Shown: positions 8,363 through 17,182 of the stretch, one piece after another | Position numbering within the stretch: the stretch's first letter is position 1 | How the letters are laid out: every line of letters starts with the position of its first letter | Notes under the pieces: model-generated | What the model saw: the letters and a program-made list of their open reading frames with translations, nothing else | Told to the model about the DNA's origin: nothing | Database searches by the model: none | Assembly: GCA_913046825.1 (NCBI GenBank) | Contig: CAJWTF010000069.1 | Span: 1-19,205 of the forward strand | Direction of reading: 5' to 3' | DNA: 19,205 bases | Source of the DNA: an uncultured Rickettsiales bacterium | Lineage (GTDB): Bacteria; Pseudomonadota; Alphaproteobacteria; UBA8366 | Made by a program: the position numbers and the translations under genes

Positions 8363-9673
8363 CTAAAAAGTAAAGCGCGTTGCCTGTAACGGACGAATCG
8401 GTGCAAATCGCACATTATTGATTGAAAGCCCATCAGCGCCCTTACTATCTCTTGAATAAGACAGGTGGGGAACCTGATAAACACCTTCAAGGTCCCAAAT
8501 AGCAGGTAGTGTCGGCAGCACCATTTTTGGCAGGTGATCGGTCGGCACGTCCGGCTGACGCGATAATACCTCACGCAACCCATCTTCGCCCAGCTTGCCA
8601 ATGGATAAATGCACTTGATCCGTTAACTCCGCACGATAGCGTCCGTCCCATAATTTCTGCCCATCCAACTCCACTTCTCTCTCGATCAATGCCAACTCGC
8701 GCAAGATCAGTAATTTTCCATTGCTTGGAACAATCCGGCAACCAGACATCGTCCGTCCACCACCCACCGTATTTCTCACAATCGCATCTTGCAGCCGCTT
8801 GACCTTTTCCCTGTGAGCAGGATACCGACGCCCACCAATTATTGCACAGAGTATGGAAAGCGCACGTATTCCTACGTCATTAGATTCTTGTCGCCATGAA
8901 TGCGGCTCGAGGGTCGCGTAGCCTTCGGGATGGATTTCGGTATTCTGTGCCAAATGCGCCGCAGTCGCTTCTTCGCGATGGAAGCGGTCAACGCCATATC
9001 GGTCGGCACGGCCGGACAGGATTTCTCGATCTGCCTCCGCGGTGAAACTGTTCCGCGTGCGGACGCGGTCAAAACGCGGATCGCAATTCGACGGGTCTTC
9101 AACAGCCACCAGGCCGAATTCGGTCACCGTCGCTCGCAATCGAGATTTCGGTACTCGCAACAGGGGACGTAACAAGCGCACGTCGGCGTATTCGAGAACC
9201 GACGGCATACCCGCCAATCCATCGTCTCCACTACCGCGCTCCTCGCGCATGCGGAGGGTCTCCGCTTGATCGTCACGGTGATGCCCCAGTAGCAGATGCA
9301 GGTTTCCATTTCGCGCACACCACTCTATCAACAAGTTATAACGTGCTGCACGGGCTTGCGCTTGGATGTTCGCAAGTATCGGCTCGCCGTCGCGCGTAAG
9401 AATACAGGCCTCCACGCCCAGAAGCCGCGCTCGGTTCAACACTGTCTCGGCCTCAATAGTGGAGTCATCTCGCAGACGATGATCCACGACCAACGCAGTG
9501 ACCTTCCCACTATGCCGTTCGGCCCATTGCTTAGATAACGCGAGCAAGGCCATGCTGTCAGCGCCGCCCGAGCAAGCGACGGCTAATCGAGGCGCGGTTT
9601 CGAAAGGTCCAAGTTTAGCTAGATTATCGGAAAATTCTCGCGGTGATACGCCAAAATGCGGCTGCGCGCCCAC
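8363..9673 (-). CDS. tilS: tRNA(Ile)-lysidine synthetase
   Basis: 436 residues. TilS attaches lysine to C34 of the CAU-anticodon tRNA-Ile using ATP, so that it reads AUA and is charged with isoleucine. The N-type PP-loop is SGGADS at 35-40. Other family signatures are VVDHRLR at 62-68, [11 protein letters not shown] at 129-139, [12 protein letters not shown] at 145-156, RPLL at 169-172, and [17 protein letters not shown] at 191-207. The end, [16 protein letters not shown] followed by a short FAPIRPL segment, resembles the family C-terminal domain, so the gene seems whole. The start is GTG at 9673, 5 bases past the cpoB stop. No good ribosome site lies close by, so it may be translated by coupling to cpoB. 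The alternative is a start a few codons further in. Between cpoB and ftsH is its usual alphaproteobacterial place. Confidence 0.93.
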   Translation of the reverse strand: MGAQPHFGVSPREFSDNLAKLGPFETAPRLAVACSGGADSMALLALSKQWAERHSGKVTALVVDHRLRDDSTIEAETVLNRARLLGVEACILTRDGEPILANIQAQARAARYNLLIEWCARNGNLHLLLGHHRDDQAETLRMREERGSGDDGLAGMPSVLEYADVRLLRPLLRVPKSRLRATVTEFGLVAVEDPSNCDPRFDRVRTRNSFTAEADREILSGRADRYGVDRFHREEATAAHLAQNTEIHPEGYATLEPHSWRQESNDVGIRALSILCAIIGGRRYPAHREKVKRLQDAIVRNTVGGGRTMSGCRIVPSNGKLLILRELALIEREVELDGQKLWDGRYRAELTDQVHLSIGKLGEDGLREVLSRQPDVPTDHLPKMVLPTLPAIWDLEGVYQVPHLSYSRDSKGADGLSINNVRFAPIRPLQATRFTF

Positions 9674-9678
9674 GGCGT

Positions 9679-10818
9679 TTAACCACAGCCGAGCGATTTC
9701 CTCGCCCGAGCGGCATTCCCTAAAATCCTTGGGCTGGCCTTGGGATGAGACTTGGCCAATTCATCATAGGCCGAGCAGGCCGATTCTTTTTCGCCGATCG
9801 TCGCCAGCGACATGCCGAGCTTCAACAGGACCGCGGGAGCTTTATTGCCCTTCGGATACTTCCTATAGGCATCATAGTAGACCCGGATCGCTTCTTGATA
9901 ATTCTTCCGGGTATAATGGGTCTCACCCAGCCAGAAAGTCGCATTATCAGCCAATTCGTGTTTGGGATGGTTGGCAAGAAATGCTTTCAACGCCGCTTCC
10001 GCCTTAGGTAGATCGCGTTTCATCAACAATCCATAGGCATAATTGTATTGCGCTTTCGGCGTTCCCGCAGGCAGGGCTGCCACTTGACCGTTGTTCGCCA
10101 CTGTCGGATTGGCGGCCGTAGTCACTGGTGCCGGGCTGGGCGCGGCGTTCGGCTTCGCGATGCGCTGATTTGTGGCCGCAAGTGTTCTGGCAGTTTGAAG
10201 AGGTTGAGGCGGCGCTTTCGAAGACGGGATAACGGTCCCTGTCTCTTTAAAACCCGTCAAATCGTTCTTGCTGATGACACCGAAGGGTCGTTGACCGGGT
10301 TTAAGTTCTTTATCCTTGGGTGGGGAAGTCTCTGTCTCCGACGAAATAACCGTCGTCGTGGGTGCCGTCACGTCGGACGACGATGCATATTGTCGAGCGC
10401 CAAGCGGTGCGGAGACCGATTGTTCGGACCCCACGCTCGGGCGGCCTTCTTCCAGCGCCCGTAATCGCAAGTCGACATCGGCGACCAACCGGTCGAGGCG
10501 TTCGGCCGTGCGGCCAAATTTAAACTTAATTTCCTCGAATTGGCCGTTTATATCTCGCATTTGCCGCCGCATCTCTTGAATTTGCAGCTGAAGCTGAGAT
10601 AGCGAATCCTGACTGGCGAATTCCGGCAATCCGGCGCCACCAGGCACTGATGCCAATCGCTTTCCCTCGCGAAACAAATAACTCTGCAAGGTGTTCATAT
10701 CACGGCGCAACCGCTCCAATTCACCGACAATCGACGAGTCTTGAGCGGCGGCCGCTGAGACGGAAGCAACGACAATGAAGAGCGAGAAAAAACTGCAAAT
10801 TCCTGTACGGACCAACAT
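9679..10818 (-). CDS. cpoB: Tol-Pal associated periplasmic TPR protein (YbgF/CpoB)
   Basis: 379 residues from ATG 10818. CpoB is a periplasmic protein that coordinates outer-membrane constriction with septal peptidoglycan synthesis through TolA and PBP1B in E. coli. An N-terminal signal peptide with a hydrophobic core ends in SAAAAQ, with likely cleavage near residue 25. A heptad-like coiled coil follows (SIVGELERLRRDMNTLQ and, further on, LQLQIQEMRRQMRDINGQFE). A long Ser/Thr/Pro/Ala-rich linker leads to three TPR units in the last 125 residues (AQYNYAYGLLMKRDLPKAEA, ADNATFWLGETHY and PAVLLKLGMSLATIGEKESA mark them). It is longer than E. coli CpoB (about 263) because of the linker. A GTG two codons upstream (10824) is an alternative start; the nearest purine-rich site, GAG, is 10 bases before the ATG. 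It lies after a strong hairpin that follows pal. Confidence 0.93.
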   Translation of the reverse strand: MLVRTGICSFFSLFIVVASVSAAAAQDSSIVGELERLRRDMNTLQSYLFREGKRLASVPGGAGLPEFASQDSLSQLQLQIQEMRRQMRDINGQFEEIKFKFGRTAERLDRLVADVDLRLRALEEGRPSVGSEQSVSAPLGARQYASSSDVTAPTTTVISSETETSPPKDKELKPGQRPFGVISKNDLTGFKETGTVIPSSKAPPQPLQTARTLAATNQRIAKPNAAPSPAPVTTAANPTVANNGQVAALPAGTPKAQYNYAYGLLMKRDLPKAEAALKAFLANHPKHELADNATFWLGETHYTRKNYQEAIRVYYDAYRKYPKGNKAPAVLLKLGMSLATIGEKESACSAYDELAKSHPKASPRILGNAARARKSLGCG

Positions 10819-10862
10819 AATCACTATGCTCGACTTAAAATACGGCCAGATTATGACGCAAA

Positions 10863-10892
10863 GACGCGCGCCGTTTCCTAACGACGCGCGTC
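10863..10892 (-). terminator. Strong hairpin between pal and cpoB, likely intrinsic terminator or attenuator
   Basis: On the minus strand the arms GACGCGCGTCGTT and AACGGCGCGCGTC pair over 13 bases with one G-U pair, around the four-base loop AGGA. TTT follows at 10862-10860, then GCG. The stem is very GC-rich and is the strongest structure in any gap of the window. The short U tract suggests partial termination, giving more pal than cpoB-tilS-ftsH message. It lies about 30 bases past the pal stop. Confidence 0.6.
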
Positions 10893-10923
10893 CTATAATT
10901 CAACCGAAAGCGTTGATCGAAAT

Positions 10924-11460
10924 TTAGCTTGCGCCACCTTTTACGATGCTGACGCCGCGGCGGTTTTGCTGCCACGCGGATTCGTTCGAACCGAGAACGG
11001 CCGGACGTTCCTTACCGTAGCTTATTGTTTGCACACGGTTTGCCGAGATACCACGGCTCACTAAATATTCCTTCACTGCATTAGCACGACGCTCACCCAG
11101 CGCAAGATTATATTCCCGAGTCCCACGCTCGTCGCAATGCCCTTCGACGACGATGGTGACGCTGGGATACTTCTTCAGCCAAGCGGCCTGGTCGTTCAGC
11201 GTCGCCGCGTCCGAAGTTCTGACTTCCGCTTTATTGAAACCAAAATAGACACGGTCACCTATCGTAATAAATTCTTCCGCAGACCCTGCCGACGGCGCTG
11301 ACACTGTCGAACCCGTGTTCACGGAGCTGCTGGGAGCCGACGAGGCGGCTTTGGTTTTAGAATCACCCGCGCCAGCAGTCTTTCCTTCGTCGGTAGATTC
11401 GGTCGCACATGCCGCAACCAGCAACAGAGCGGCAGCGATGCTCAAAAATTTAATAGGCAT
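10924..11460 (-). CDS. pal: Peptidoglycan-associated outer-membrane lipoprotein Pal
   Basis: 178 residues from ATG 11460. Pal is anchored in the inner leaflet of the outer membrane, binds peptidoglycan, and is moved to the division site by the TolQRA motor through TolB. A lipoprotein signal runs to the lipobox LVAAC with Cys18 as the acylated residue. A Ser/Thr/Ala-rich linker (about 20-60) leads to the OmpA-like domain with VYFGFNKAEV at 71-80, the peptidoglycan-binding VEGHCDERGT at 105-114, NLALGERRANAVKEYL at 118-133, and QQNRR at 164-168. The frame stays open upstream to a GTG at 11553, but only the ATG at 11460 puts the signal peptide at the N-terminus, and it has AAAGGTG just upstream. 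A candidate promoter lies in the 148-base gap after tolB. Confidence 0.97.
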   Translation of the reverse strand: MPIKFLSIAAALLLVAACATESTDEGKTAGAGDSKTKAASSAPSSSVNTGSTVSAPSAGSAEEFITIGDRVYFGFNKAEVRTSDAATLNDQAAWLKKYPSVTIVVEGHCDERGTREYNLALGERRANAVKEYLVSRGISANRVQTISYGKERPAVLGSNESAWQQNRRGVSIVKGGAS

Positions 11461-11465
11461 TAGTT

Positions 11466-11472
11466 CACCTTT
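11466..11472 (-). promoter_or_regulatory. Ribosome binding site that fixes the pal start
   Basis: AAAGGTG on the minus strand lies 5 bases before ATG 11460. It decides against the longer frame opening at GTG 11553, which would put 31 extra residues before the lipoprotein signal. Confidence 0.75.
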
Positions 11473-11519
11473 ACCCGTCAAAATGCTTAGAATTAGATAA
11501 ATCCCCTTGCGACATCCCG

Positions 11520-11549
11520 ATAATACGCACGTGAATTGTTCAAATACAA
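11520..11549 (-). promoter_or_regulatory. Candidate sigma-70-like promoter for pal
   Basis: On the minus strand TTGTAT (11549-11544) and TATTAT (11525-11520) are 18 bases apart. The -10 matches the consensus at five of six positions; the -35 keeps TTG but is otherwise weak. It would give a leader of about 50 bases before pal. The site lies in the 148-base tolB-pal gap. An internal promoter for pal is known in E. coli, which makes one plausible here, but this site is from eye inspection only. Confidence 0.4.
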
Positions 11550-11608
11550 CCACCGATCAAGAAATTTCATGGTGCAACTAAACTGTTCTGCACAAAACTT
11601 CGTGCTGA

Positions 11609-12958
11609 TTACTGTAATAAAGACGACCACGCCGGGTCGGAAGCGTCGCCCGGCGTGATCACCTCACGCAGGTTATATCCCGTCAGGTCCACCGAATAAA
11701 GTCTTGTTCGACCGCCGCGGCCTTTCGAATCGCTTGGCTGTTGGCGGAAAAACATCAAAACCCGGCCGTTCGGCGACCATGTAGGCGCTTCATCGAGAAA
11801 ACTTTTTGTTAAAAGGCGCTCACCAGTACCGTCCGGACGCATCACGCCAATATAAAATTCGCCTGACAATTGCTTGGTGAAGGCAATTAGATCACCACGT
11901 GGCGACCAAACCGGCGTCGCGTAGCGCCCGCGCCCAAAACTAATGCGATGGACATTGCTGCCGTCTATATTCATCACATAAATCTGCGGTGAGCCGCCAC
12001 GATCCGAATTAAAGACGACGAAACGCGAATCTGGAGAGCCACTCGGCGAAGTATCAATCGCGGGATGCGTTGTCAGTCGGATGGATTTCCGCGTCCGCAA
12101 ATCCATCAACCTAATATCCGAATTCCCACGTTCCGCGAAGGCCATGAGGACCGATTGCCCATCCGGTGAAAATCGGGGCGCAAACGTCATTCCCTTGAAA
12201 TTGCCAAGCAGTTCTTGGCGGCCTGATTCGATATTAAACAAATAAACGCGCGGCGTGTTATTGAAATAGGACAGGTACGTAATTTCCTGCGCGGCCGGCG
12301 AGAAGCGAGGCGTCAGCACCAGAGCATCTCCATTGGTCAGATAACGAATATTGGCTCCGTCCTGATCCATAATGGCCAGACGTTTCACCCTGCGGCGCAA
12401 CGGACCGCTTTCCGCGACATAGACGACGCGCGTGTCAAAGTAACCGCTTTCGCCGGTGATCCGTTTGTAAATAGCGTCCGAAATAATATGCGCGACGCGA
12501 CGCCAATTGTTCGGTTCTGTGAAATAAGCGAGGCCCGTCATCTGCGCTTCCGCGAAGACATCCCAGAGGCGGAATTCGACCCGCAAGCGGCCATCCGGCT
12601 GCAAACTGACACTGCCGTTCACCAAGGCTTGCGCATTAATGACTCGCCAATCGGAATAGCGAGGCTGGACTTGCAGCGCTTCGGGTTTTTGCAGGAAAGC
12701 GCCTTTATCTATCGGCTTAAACAATCCCGAACGTTCCAGATTGCCGGCAATTACCGTCGCGATATCAGTGCCGACCTCTTGATTCTGAGTTCCTTTACCA
12801 AAGAAATTCGTTATCGCGATCGGCAAAGGCTCGAGATGCCCTCGCGTAATGTCGATGCGGACCTCCGCCCGTGCCGACGATAGCAGTAGACCTGCCCCGA
12901 AGGAAATAACGACTGCCATACCGATCGCGAGCAAACTGCGCACAAGACCCTGTCTCAT
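11609..12958 (-). CDS. tolB: Tol-Pal system periplasmic protein TolB
   Basis: 449 residues from ATG 12958. TolB is a soluble periplasmic protein that binds Pal and releases it when engaged by TolA, which lets Pal be redistributed during division. The signal peptide [10 protein letters not shown]...SSARA is followed by the mature start EVRIDITRG at about residue 32. The N-terminal domain (about 32-165) has PIAITNF and [15 protein letters not shown] six-bladed beta-propeller follows, with repeated blade motifs such as [46 protein letters not shown] and [15 protein letters not shown]. The chosen ATG shares one base with the tolA stop (TAATG). The frame is open 17 codons further into tolA, but those residues would disrupt the signal peptide. 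It sits in the conserved place between tolA and pal. Confidence 0.97.
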   Translation of the reverse strand: MRQGLVRSLLAIGMAVVISFGAGLLLSSARAEVRIDITRGHLEPLPIAITNFFGKGTQNQEVGTDIATVIAGNLERSGLFKPIDKGAFLQKPEALQVQPRYSDWRVINAQALVNGSVSLQPDGRLRVEFRLWDVFAEAQMTGLAYFTEPNNWRRVAHIISDAIYKRITGESGYFDTRVVYVAESGPLRRRVKRLAIMDQDGANIRYLTNGDALVLTPRFSPAAQEITYLSYFNNTPRVYLFNIESGRQELLGNFKGMTFAPRFSPDGQSVLMAFAERGNSDIRLMDLRTRKSIRLTTHPAIDTSPSGSPDSRFVVFNSDRGGSPQIYVMNIDGSNVHRISFGRGRYATPVWSPRGDLIAFTKQLSGEFYIGVMRPDGTGERLLTKSFLDEAPTWSPNGRVLMFFRQQPSDSKGRGGRTRLYSVDLTGYNLREVITPGDASDPAWSSLLQ

Positions 12959-13848
12959 TACCGTCCTACCATTTCGCTGGGATTGAACCGCAAGACCATG
13001 TCCTTCCAAACGTTGAATTTCTGCAGCGGTAGATTAAACCGGCTGCACCGTGGATTGCGAATCGCGCGTAACGCGCTCTCGGCAACCGCCTTGTACGTCG
13101 CATTCGTCTCCATTCGGAACCGGTCAACAATGCGGGATTCCCGCAATGTCCCGTCTGGATACAGCTTCAGGCGGACCTGAACCGACATCTCCTGGACATC
13201 CTTCGCGCCAATGGCAGCGGGCACCAGCCAGCATCGTTCGATCTGTCGCCGGATCGCATCGATCTCGCTGATCGTCAGCTTCTTCCCAAGCGGTGCCTGC
13301 TGCGCGCGTTCTGGTGTTGATACGCTTTTTCGATTTATCAAAGCCGCCATTTTCTCATCGAAGGATTTTTCTTTTTTCTGCTGTTTTTCCGGCGGTGGCG
13401 CATCCTTCAGCTTTTGGACCGTCTTCAGCATCATCGAGGCAAAATCTTGCCTCGGACGAGATCTCGGACGAGGAGCCACTTTCCGCGGCGCAGGTTTGGG
13501 CTTCAGCTCCGCTTTCGGCTTCGGTTCCCGTTTCGCTTCGGCCGGCTTGGGTTGCGGTTCGGGCCGCGACGAAGGCGCCGGCGCGGGCTCGGGAGCCGAC
13601 GGCAGTGCCGCTAATCGCTTCGGCGGTGCTGGAGGCTTGGGCGGTGGCGGCGCTTTTACCTTTTGCGTCGGCGGCGGTACCGGTTTCGGCACGGGTGTCG
13701 GTTCCGGCGTCTCGGTCGCGAAGACGATTTCGACATCTATTACCCGATCTTCCATCACCACGCTTTGGCTGGTCGACGGCAATCCGTATAACGCGAAAAC
13801 GAAAACCACGATATGGAAGCCGAACGAAATCACCAACGGAACGCGCAT
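12958..13848 (-). CDS. tolA: Tol-Pal system protein TolA (TonB-like C-terminal domain)
   Basis: 296 residues. TolA spans the periplasm from the inner-membrane TolQR motor to TolB/Pal. Residues 1-4 are followed by one membrane segment (about 5-24, ending near FALYGLP). A long low-complexity region (about 48-160) is dominated by Pro, Lys, Ala and Glu ([20 protein letters not shown] is one part). The C-terminal domain from about 195 ([17 protein letters not shown], then [20 protein letters not shown]) is the TolA/TonB-type energy-transfer domain. It is shorter than E. coli TolA (about 421), because the long alpha-helical stalk is replaced by the Pro/Lys-rich segment, a common alphaproteobacterial form. 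GGAGAG lies 5 bases before the ATG. It starts 12 bases after tolR and overlaps tolB by one base. Confidence 0.93.
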   Translation of the reverse strand: MRVPLVISFGFHIVVFVFALYGLPSTSQSVVMEDRVIDVEIVFATETPEPTPVPKPVPPPTQKVKAPPPPKPPAPPKRLAALPSAPEPAPAPSSRPEPQPKPAEAKREPKPKAELKPKPAPRKVAPRPRSRPRQDFASMMLKTVQKLKDAPPPEKQQKKEKSFDEKMAALINRKSVSTPERAQQAPLGKKLTISEIDAIRRQIERCWLVPAAIGAKDVQEMSVQVRLKLYPDGTLRESRIVDRFRMETNATYKAVAESALRAIRNPRCSRFNLPLQKFNVWKDMVLRFNPSEMVGR

Positions 13849-13860
13849 TCAGGCTCTCCG

Positions 13861-14340
13861 TCATCGCCGATTATTTTGAGGGCGCGTAGCGGTCTTGGGA
13901 GCTCCCGGTTTGGGCAGTTCCGCCATCAGTGAAACTTTTTTGAAACCCGCGGCGCTAATCGCGCCCATGACTTCCATGACGCTGCCATATGGGATCACCT
14001 TATCGCCGCGAACAAAAATCTTGATATCCGGATTGGCGCCGGTGACCGCCACCAACCGCGGCACCAAGTTCTCAATCGGCGTCTCATGCTCCTGCAGGAA
14101 AATCGCGCCCTTCGCGTTGATCGTTACCACCAAAGGCTCGTCCGCATCCGACAACGCCGCCGCCCGAGTTTTCGGCAAATCCACCGGCACGCCCACCGTC
14201 AACAGCGGCGCGGTAATCATAAAGACGATCAACAACACCAACATAACGTCGACGAACGGTGTCACATTGATTTCAGCCATCGGCTGATAGCGGCGAGCAC
14301 GGCCGCCAAAACGCCCATTGTTGTTGGCTTGAATCGCCAT
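13861..14340 (-). CDS. tolR: Tol-Pal system proton-motor subunit TolR
   Basis: 159 residues from ATG 14340. TolR belongs to the ExbD/TolR family and forms the proton-driven motor with TolQ. A short cytoplasmic N-terminus (MAIQANNNGRFGGRARRYQP) precedes one membrane segment, INVTPFVDVMLVLLIVFMI (about 24-42), with the essential membrane Asp at 31. The periplasmic domain ends with KVSLMAELPK and a basic tail. The frame is open for 38 more codons into tolQ, but those residues are a shadow of the tolQ C-terminus. The chosen ATG lies 4 bases after the tolQ stop with AGGA overlapping the stop. Confidence 0.96.
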   Translation of the reverse strand: MAIQANNNGRFGGRARRYQPMAEINVTPFVDVMLVLLIVFMITAPLLTVGVPVDLPKTRAAALSDADEPLVVTINAKGAIFLQEHETPIENLVPRLVAVTGANPDIKIFVRGDKVIPYGSVMEVMGAISAAGFKKVSLMAELPKPGAPKTATRPQNNRR

Positions 14341-14344
14341 CGTC

Positions 14345-15073
14345 CTAGCTCGTTTCCTCAATCTGGCGCGATAGTATTGCGATGAATTCTCCGGCGAACG
14401 TTTCCATGCGCCCAGCGTAGCGGCCCAAATCGGTCGACAGCTTGTTGTAAGCAATGACGGCCGGAATGGCCGCTACCAGTCCTAGCGCGGTCGCGAACAA
14501 CGCTTCGGCAATGCCGGGGGCGACGACAGCCAGATTCGTCTGTTTCGTCACCGCAATCGACTGAAAGCTGTTCATAATGCCCCAAACGGTACCGAAGAGA
14601 CCGACGAATGGTGCCGTCGACCCGACCGAGGCGAGGAACATCATGTAACGCTCGAGACGTTCGATCTCGCGAGCAACGGTCACTTGCATGACCCGCTCCA
14701 GCCGGTCTCTCAGTCCAGATCGCCCGGCTTCGCTATAGACCAAACCCTTGGCAGAAGAGCGACGCCACTCACGCATTGCCGCGGAAAACACCGCCGTCAT
14801 AGGATCGGACGGTTGCTGGCCCACACGCTCGTACAATTCCTCTAACGATCCACCCGACCAAAACTCGTCCTCGAATTTATTGGCCCGGCGCTGCAGCCGG
14901 CGAAACCTGCAGGTCTTATCAAAAATGATCGCCCAGCACCAAACCGACGCCACCAATAGGATGAGCATTACGGACTTAACGATCCAATCTGCGCTGAGGA
15001 AAAGACTCCAAAGCGTCAATTGAGAATGCCCAAGCGCCTGTCCGACGGCGCCATCAACGACTGCCTGTTCCAT
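14345..15073 (-). CDS. tolQ: Tol-Pal system proton-motor subunit TolQ
   Basis: 242 residues, of the MotA/TolQ/ExbB proton-channel family. Three membrane segments are visible at about 31-51, 144-166 and 183-208, with a large cytoplasmic loop between the first two. The signature GSTAPFVGLFGTVWGIM at 151-167 and GIAEALFATALGLVAAIPAV at 187-206 hold the conserved Thr, Gly and Pro residues that line the channel around the TolR Asp. With TolR it converts proton-motive force into TolA movement at the division site. The start ATG lies 6 bases past ybgC, and the only purine-rich site upstream (CGGAAT) is inside the last ybgC codons, which points to coupled translation. Confidence 0.97.
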   Translation of the reverse strand: MEQAVVDGAVGQALGHSQLTLWSLFLSADWIVKSVMLILLVASVWCWAIIFDKTCRFRRLQRRANKFEDEFWSGGSLEELYERVGQQPSDPMTAVFSAAMREWRRSSAKGLVYSEAGRSGLRDRLERVMQVTVAREIERLERYMMFLASVGSTAPFVGLFGTVWGIMNSFQSIAVTKQTNLAVVAPGIAEALFATALGLVAAIPAVIAYNKLSTDLGRYAGRMETFAGEFIAILSRQIEETS

Positions 15074-15079
15074 TCGGTA

Positions 15080-15523
15080 TTAATTCCGTTCCGCTGTTAT
15101 TTGTTCATTCTTCGGCGATACCGATTTTTCGGCCAACGCCGCCCGTAATGCTTTTGGCATACGTTTCGATTTTCCGTCATTCCCGACACACGCGAGCCGG
15201 ACCAACAATCGAGCAAGGTCGTCGGCATCCCGCTTCACGATCTGCTCCGCCCGCAAGCTCACTCCGCCAACTTCGATAAAACGGGTATGGACGGTTAGCG
15301 AATCGTCGAGATATGCGGGTTGCATATAATCTACCGCGCATTGCCGCACTGTGAAGGCGATGCCATCCTCGGTCATGAGAGTCAGGTGATCCGAACCAAC
15401 CGATCTGAGGTATTCAGTCCGAGCGCGCTCAGCAAAACGCAAATAATTAGCGTAATAGACAATCCCGCCGGCGTCCGTGTCCTCATAATAAACCCGTAGC
15501 CGGAACACATGAGCTTCAGGCAT
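15080..15523 (-). CDS. ybgC: Tol-Pal cluster acyl-CoA thioesterase YbgC (hotdog fold)
   Basis: 147 residues from ATG 15523. A 4-hydroxybenzoyl-CoA-type hotdog thioesterase that hydrolyses acyl-CoA or acyl-ACP; it is linked to phospholipid metabolism and is nearly always found beside tolQ. The catalytic-loop motif [19 protein letters not shown] (about 13-31) holds the conserved Asp; FVRQ-like ITVRQCAV equivalents ([14 protein letters not shown]) and SLRAEQIV follow in family order. Two ATG codons further upstream (15541 and 15538) would add six or five residues, but GAGG at 15533-15530 is 6 bases before ATG 15523, and [17 protein letters not shown] matches the usual N-terminus. It overlaps the ruvB end by 8 bases, tying the Ruv and Tol blocks. 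Confidence 0.93.
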   Translation of the reverse strand: MPEAHVFRLRVYYEDTDAGGIVYYANYLRFAERARTEYLRSVGSDHLTLMTEDGIAFTVRQCAVDYMQPAYLDDSLTVHTRFIEVGGVSLRAEQIVKRDADDLARLLVRLACVGNDGKSKRMPKALRAALAEKSVSPKNEQITAERN

Positions 15524-16580
15524 CCGGCACCTCGACATCATCGAAGGTGCCCAGTAGATCTAATTGCTCCATCGCCGTCTTGGGCGCCTCGATCCCGAGA
15601 TAGCTCCAGCCTTGTCTCGCCAAAATGCGGCCACGCGGGGTCCGCTGTAGGAGCCCTTCTTGCATGAGGTAAGGCTCGATCACGTCCTCTATGACGTCGC
15701 GTTCTTCAGCGAGAGCAGCAGACAACGTCTCGACACCAACCGGCCCGCCGCCGTAATTTTCCGCGACACAAGTCAGATATCGACGATCCATCGCATCGAG
15801 GCCCAGCGCATCCACGCCCAGGCGTTGCAACGCCGCATCCGCCGCCTTGGCGTCAATCTTTTCAGTCCCGTCGACCATGGCGAAGTCGCGCACCCGCCGC
15901 AGCAGCCGCCCGGCGACGCGCGGGGTACCCCGGCTGCGGCGCGCGATTTCCGTCGCCCCGTCCACCTCCAACGATGTCTCCAGCAGGTTCGCGCCGCGTA
16001 CAACGATTTCGCGCAATTCGTCAAGTTCGTAAAAATTCATCCGCAGATGAATGCCAAACCGCTCCCGCAAAGGTGTCGTGATAAGACCAGAACGCGTGGT
16101 GGCCCCCACCAAGGTAAAGGGCTGTAGTGGTATGCGTACGGAACGGGCCGCCGGGCCTTCGCCGATGATCAGGTCGAGCTCAAAATCCTCCATCGCGGGA
16201 TATAGGATTTCCTCGACTGCCGGATTGAGGCGGTGAATTTCGTCGATAAAAAGCACATCTTGCGGCTGCAAATTGGTGAGGATTGCTGCCAAATCGCCCG
16301 CCTTCGCGATAACCGGGCCCGAGGTCGCTCTAAAACCAACATTAAGCTCGCGCGCAATGATTTGCGCCAAGGTGGTTTTACCAAGCCCGGGCGGGCCGTG
16401 CAGCAAGGTGTGATCGAGGGCTTCGCCGCGTTCGCTCGCGGCACGAATGAACACCGACAGGTTTTCACGAACCGTCTTTTGACCAATAAAATCGTCAAGT
16501 GTCTGCGGTCGAAGGGTAAAATCGGTGTGGTCCGCGGTATCGAACTCCGGGTCAACGATACGGTCCATTTGCTCGCTCAC
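15516..16580 (-). CDS. ruvB: Holliday junction branch migration ATPase RuvB
   Basis: 354 residues. RuvB is the hexameric AAA+ motor that, loaded by RuvA, pulls DNA through the Holliday junction. The N-terminus includes [12 protein letters not shown] (23-34). Walker A is GPPGLGKT at 62-69, Walker B LFIDEIH at 110-116, sensor 1 GATTRSG at 159-165, and the arginine-finger region PLRERFG at 170-176. The winged-helix domain closes the protein ([17 protein letters not shown]). The start is GTG 16580: AGGAG lies 8 bases upstream and the GTG overlaps the ruvA stop as GTGA. An ATG four codons further in (16568) is the alternative. It overlaps ybgC by 8 bases at its end. Confidence 0.98.
   Translation of the reverse strand: MSEQMDRIVDPEFDTADHTDFTLRPQTLDDFIGQKTVRENLSVFIRAASERGEALDHTLLHGPPGLGKTTLAQIIARELNVGFRATSGPVIAKAGDLAAILTNLQPQDVLFIDEIHRLNPAVEEILYPAMEDFELDLIIGEGPAARSVRIPLQPFTLVGATTRSGLITTPLRERFGIHLRMNFYELDELREIVVRGANLLETSLEVDGATEIARRSRGTPRVAGRLLRRVRDFAMVDGTEKIDAKAADAALQRLGVDALGLDAMDRRYLTCVAENYGGGPVGVETLSAALAEERDVIEDVIEPYLMQEGLLQRTPRGRILARQGWSYLGIEAPKTAMEQLDLLGTFDDVEVPDA
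15530..15533 (-). promoter_or_regulatory. Ribosome binding site that fixes the ybgC start
   Basis: GAGG on the minus strand lies 6 bases before ATG 15523, inside the last codons of ruvB. The earlier ATG pair at 15541/15538 has no such site in front of it, so the shorter ybgC product is preferred. Confidence 0.7.
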
Positions 16581-17182
16581 AGGCTAAGCTCCTGCAGGCC
16601 CGCACGGATCAAGGCGTCGACTTCAGCACCCTCGCCAAGCTTCTGGCCCGCACGCGCTACGGCACCGAATGCATCGGTCCGCTGAAAGCCCAAATTCTCC
16701 AACGCCGAAACCGCGTCTTCCAGATTTCCGCCAGCGGCTGCGCTCGGCCCTGCCGATATCTCGAATGCCGCCGGGGCCAAGCCGCTGACCTTGTCCTTCA
16801 ACTCCGAGACGATCCGACCCGCAAGCTTCGGGCCGACGCCATTGGCGCGGGAGACAGCAGCTTTATCCTGCGCCACTAACGCTTGGACCAATTCCTCCGG
16901 CCCCAATGCCGAGAGAATAGCGAGACCTACTTTTGCCCCGACGCCCTGGACCGTCGTCAACAGACGGAACCAATCTCGCTCACCCGACTCCGCGAAACCG
17001 TAAAGATGAATGTGATCTTCGCGTACATGGGTCTCGACCACGAAGCGGACCGCTGCACCCGGTTGCGGCAATTTTGACAATGTCCGGCCCGAGCAGAACA
17101 CCAAATAACCAACACCGCGGACATCAACGATGGCGGATTCCTCCGCCACGGAGTCGAGCACACCTTTGAGTGACGCAATCAC
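16577..17182 (-). CDS. ruvA: Holliday junction branch migration protein RuvA
   Basis: 201 residues from GTG 17182. RuvA binds the four-way junction as a tetramer and directs RuvB. The OB-fold domain (about 1-62) begins [11 protein letters not shown] and has the acidic-pin neighbourhood [11 protein letters not shown]. Two helix-hairpin-helix motifs follow ([17 protein letters not shown] and [20 protein letters not shown]). A flexible Ala/Gly-rich linker leads to the C-terminal RuvB-binding domain ([17 protein letters not shown]). The frame is open 10 codons upstream to 17212, but those codons lie in ruvC and the family starts at M-I-A-S-L. GGGAG at 17194-17190 is 7 bases before the GTG, and the start overlaps the ruvC stop as GTGA. 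Confidence 0.97.
   Translation of the reverse strand: MIASLKGVLDSVAEESAIVDVRGVGYLVFCSGRTLSKLPQPGAAVRFVVETHVREDHIHLYGFAESGERDWFRLLTTVQGVGAKVGLAILSALGPEELVQALVAQDKAAVSRANGVGPKLAGRIVSELKDKVSGLAPAAFEISAGPSAAAGGNLEDAVSALENLGFQRTDAFGAVARAGQKLGEGAEVDALIRAGLQELSL

Noticed and set aside
8284..8601. Minus-strand 105-residue frame ending in a GTGA overlap with ftsH, as a possible frameshifted end of tilS
   Set aside because: The tilS frame itself keeps the family C-terminal pattern ([16 protein letters not shown]) to its own stop at 8363, so no frameshift is needed.
11461..11553. Longer pal start at GTG 11553 (31 extra residues)
   Set aside because: It would bury the lipoprotein signal and lipobox; ATG 11460 has a good ribosome site.
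11590..11605. Short inverted repeat GCAC-GTGC just past the tolB stop
   Set aside because: Only four base pairs with an 8-base loop and no U tract; too weak for a terminator.
12959..13009. Longer tolB start 17 codons inside tolA
   Set aside because: The signal peptide begins cleanly at ATG 12958, which overlaps the tolA stop by one base.
13211..13879. Plus-strand 222-residue Gly/Phe/Ser-rich frame opposite tolA
   Set aside because: Its low-complexity composition is the complement of the Pro/Lys/Ala-rich TolA segment.
14341..14454. Longer tolR start 38 codons inside tolQ
   Set aside because: The extra residues are a shadow of tolQ and do not resemble TolR N-termini.
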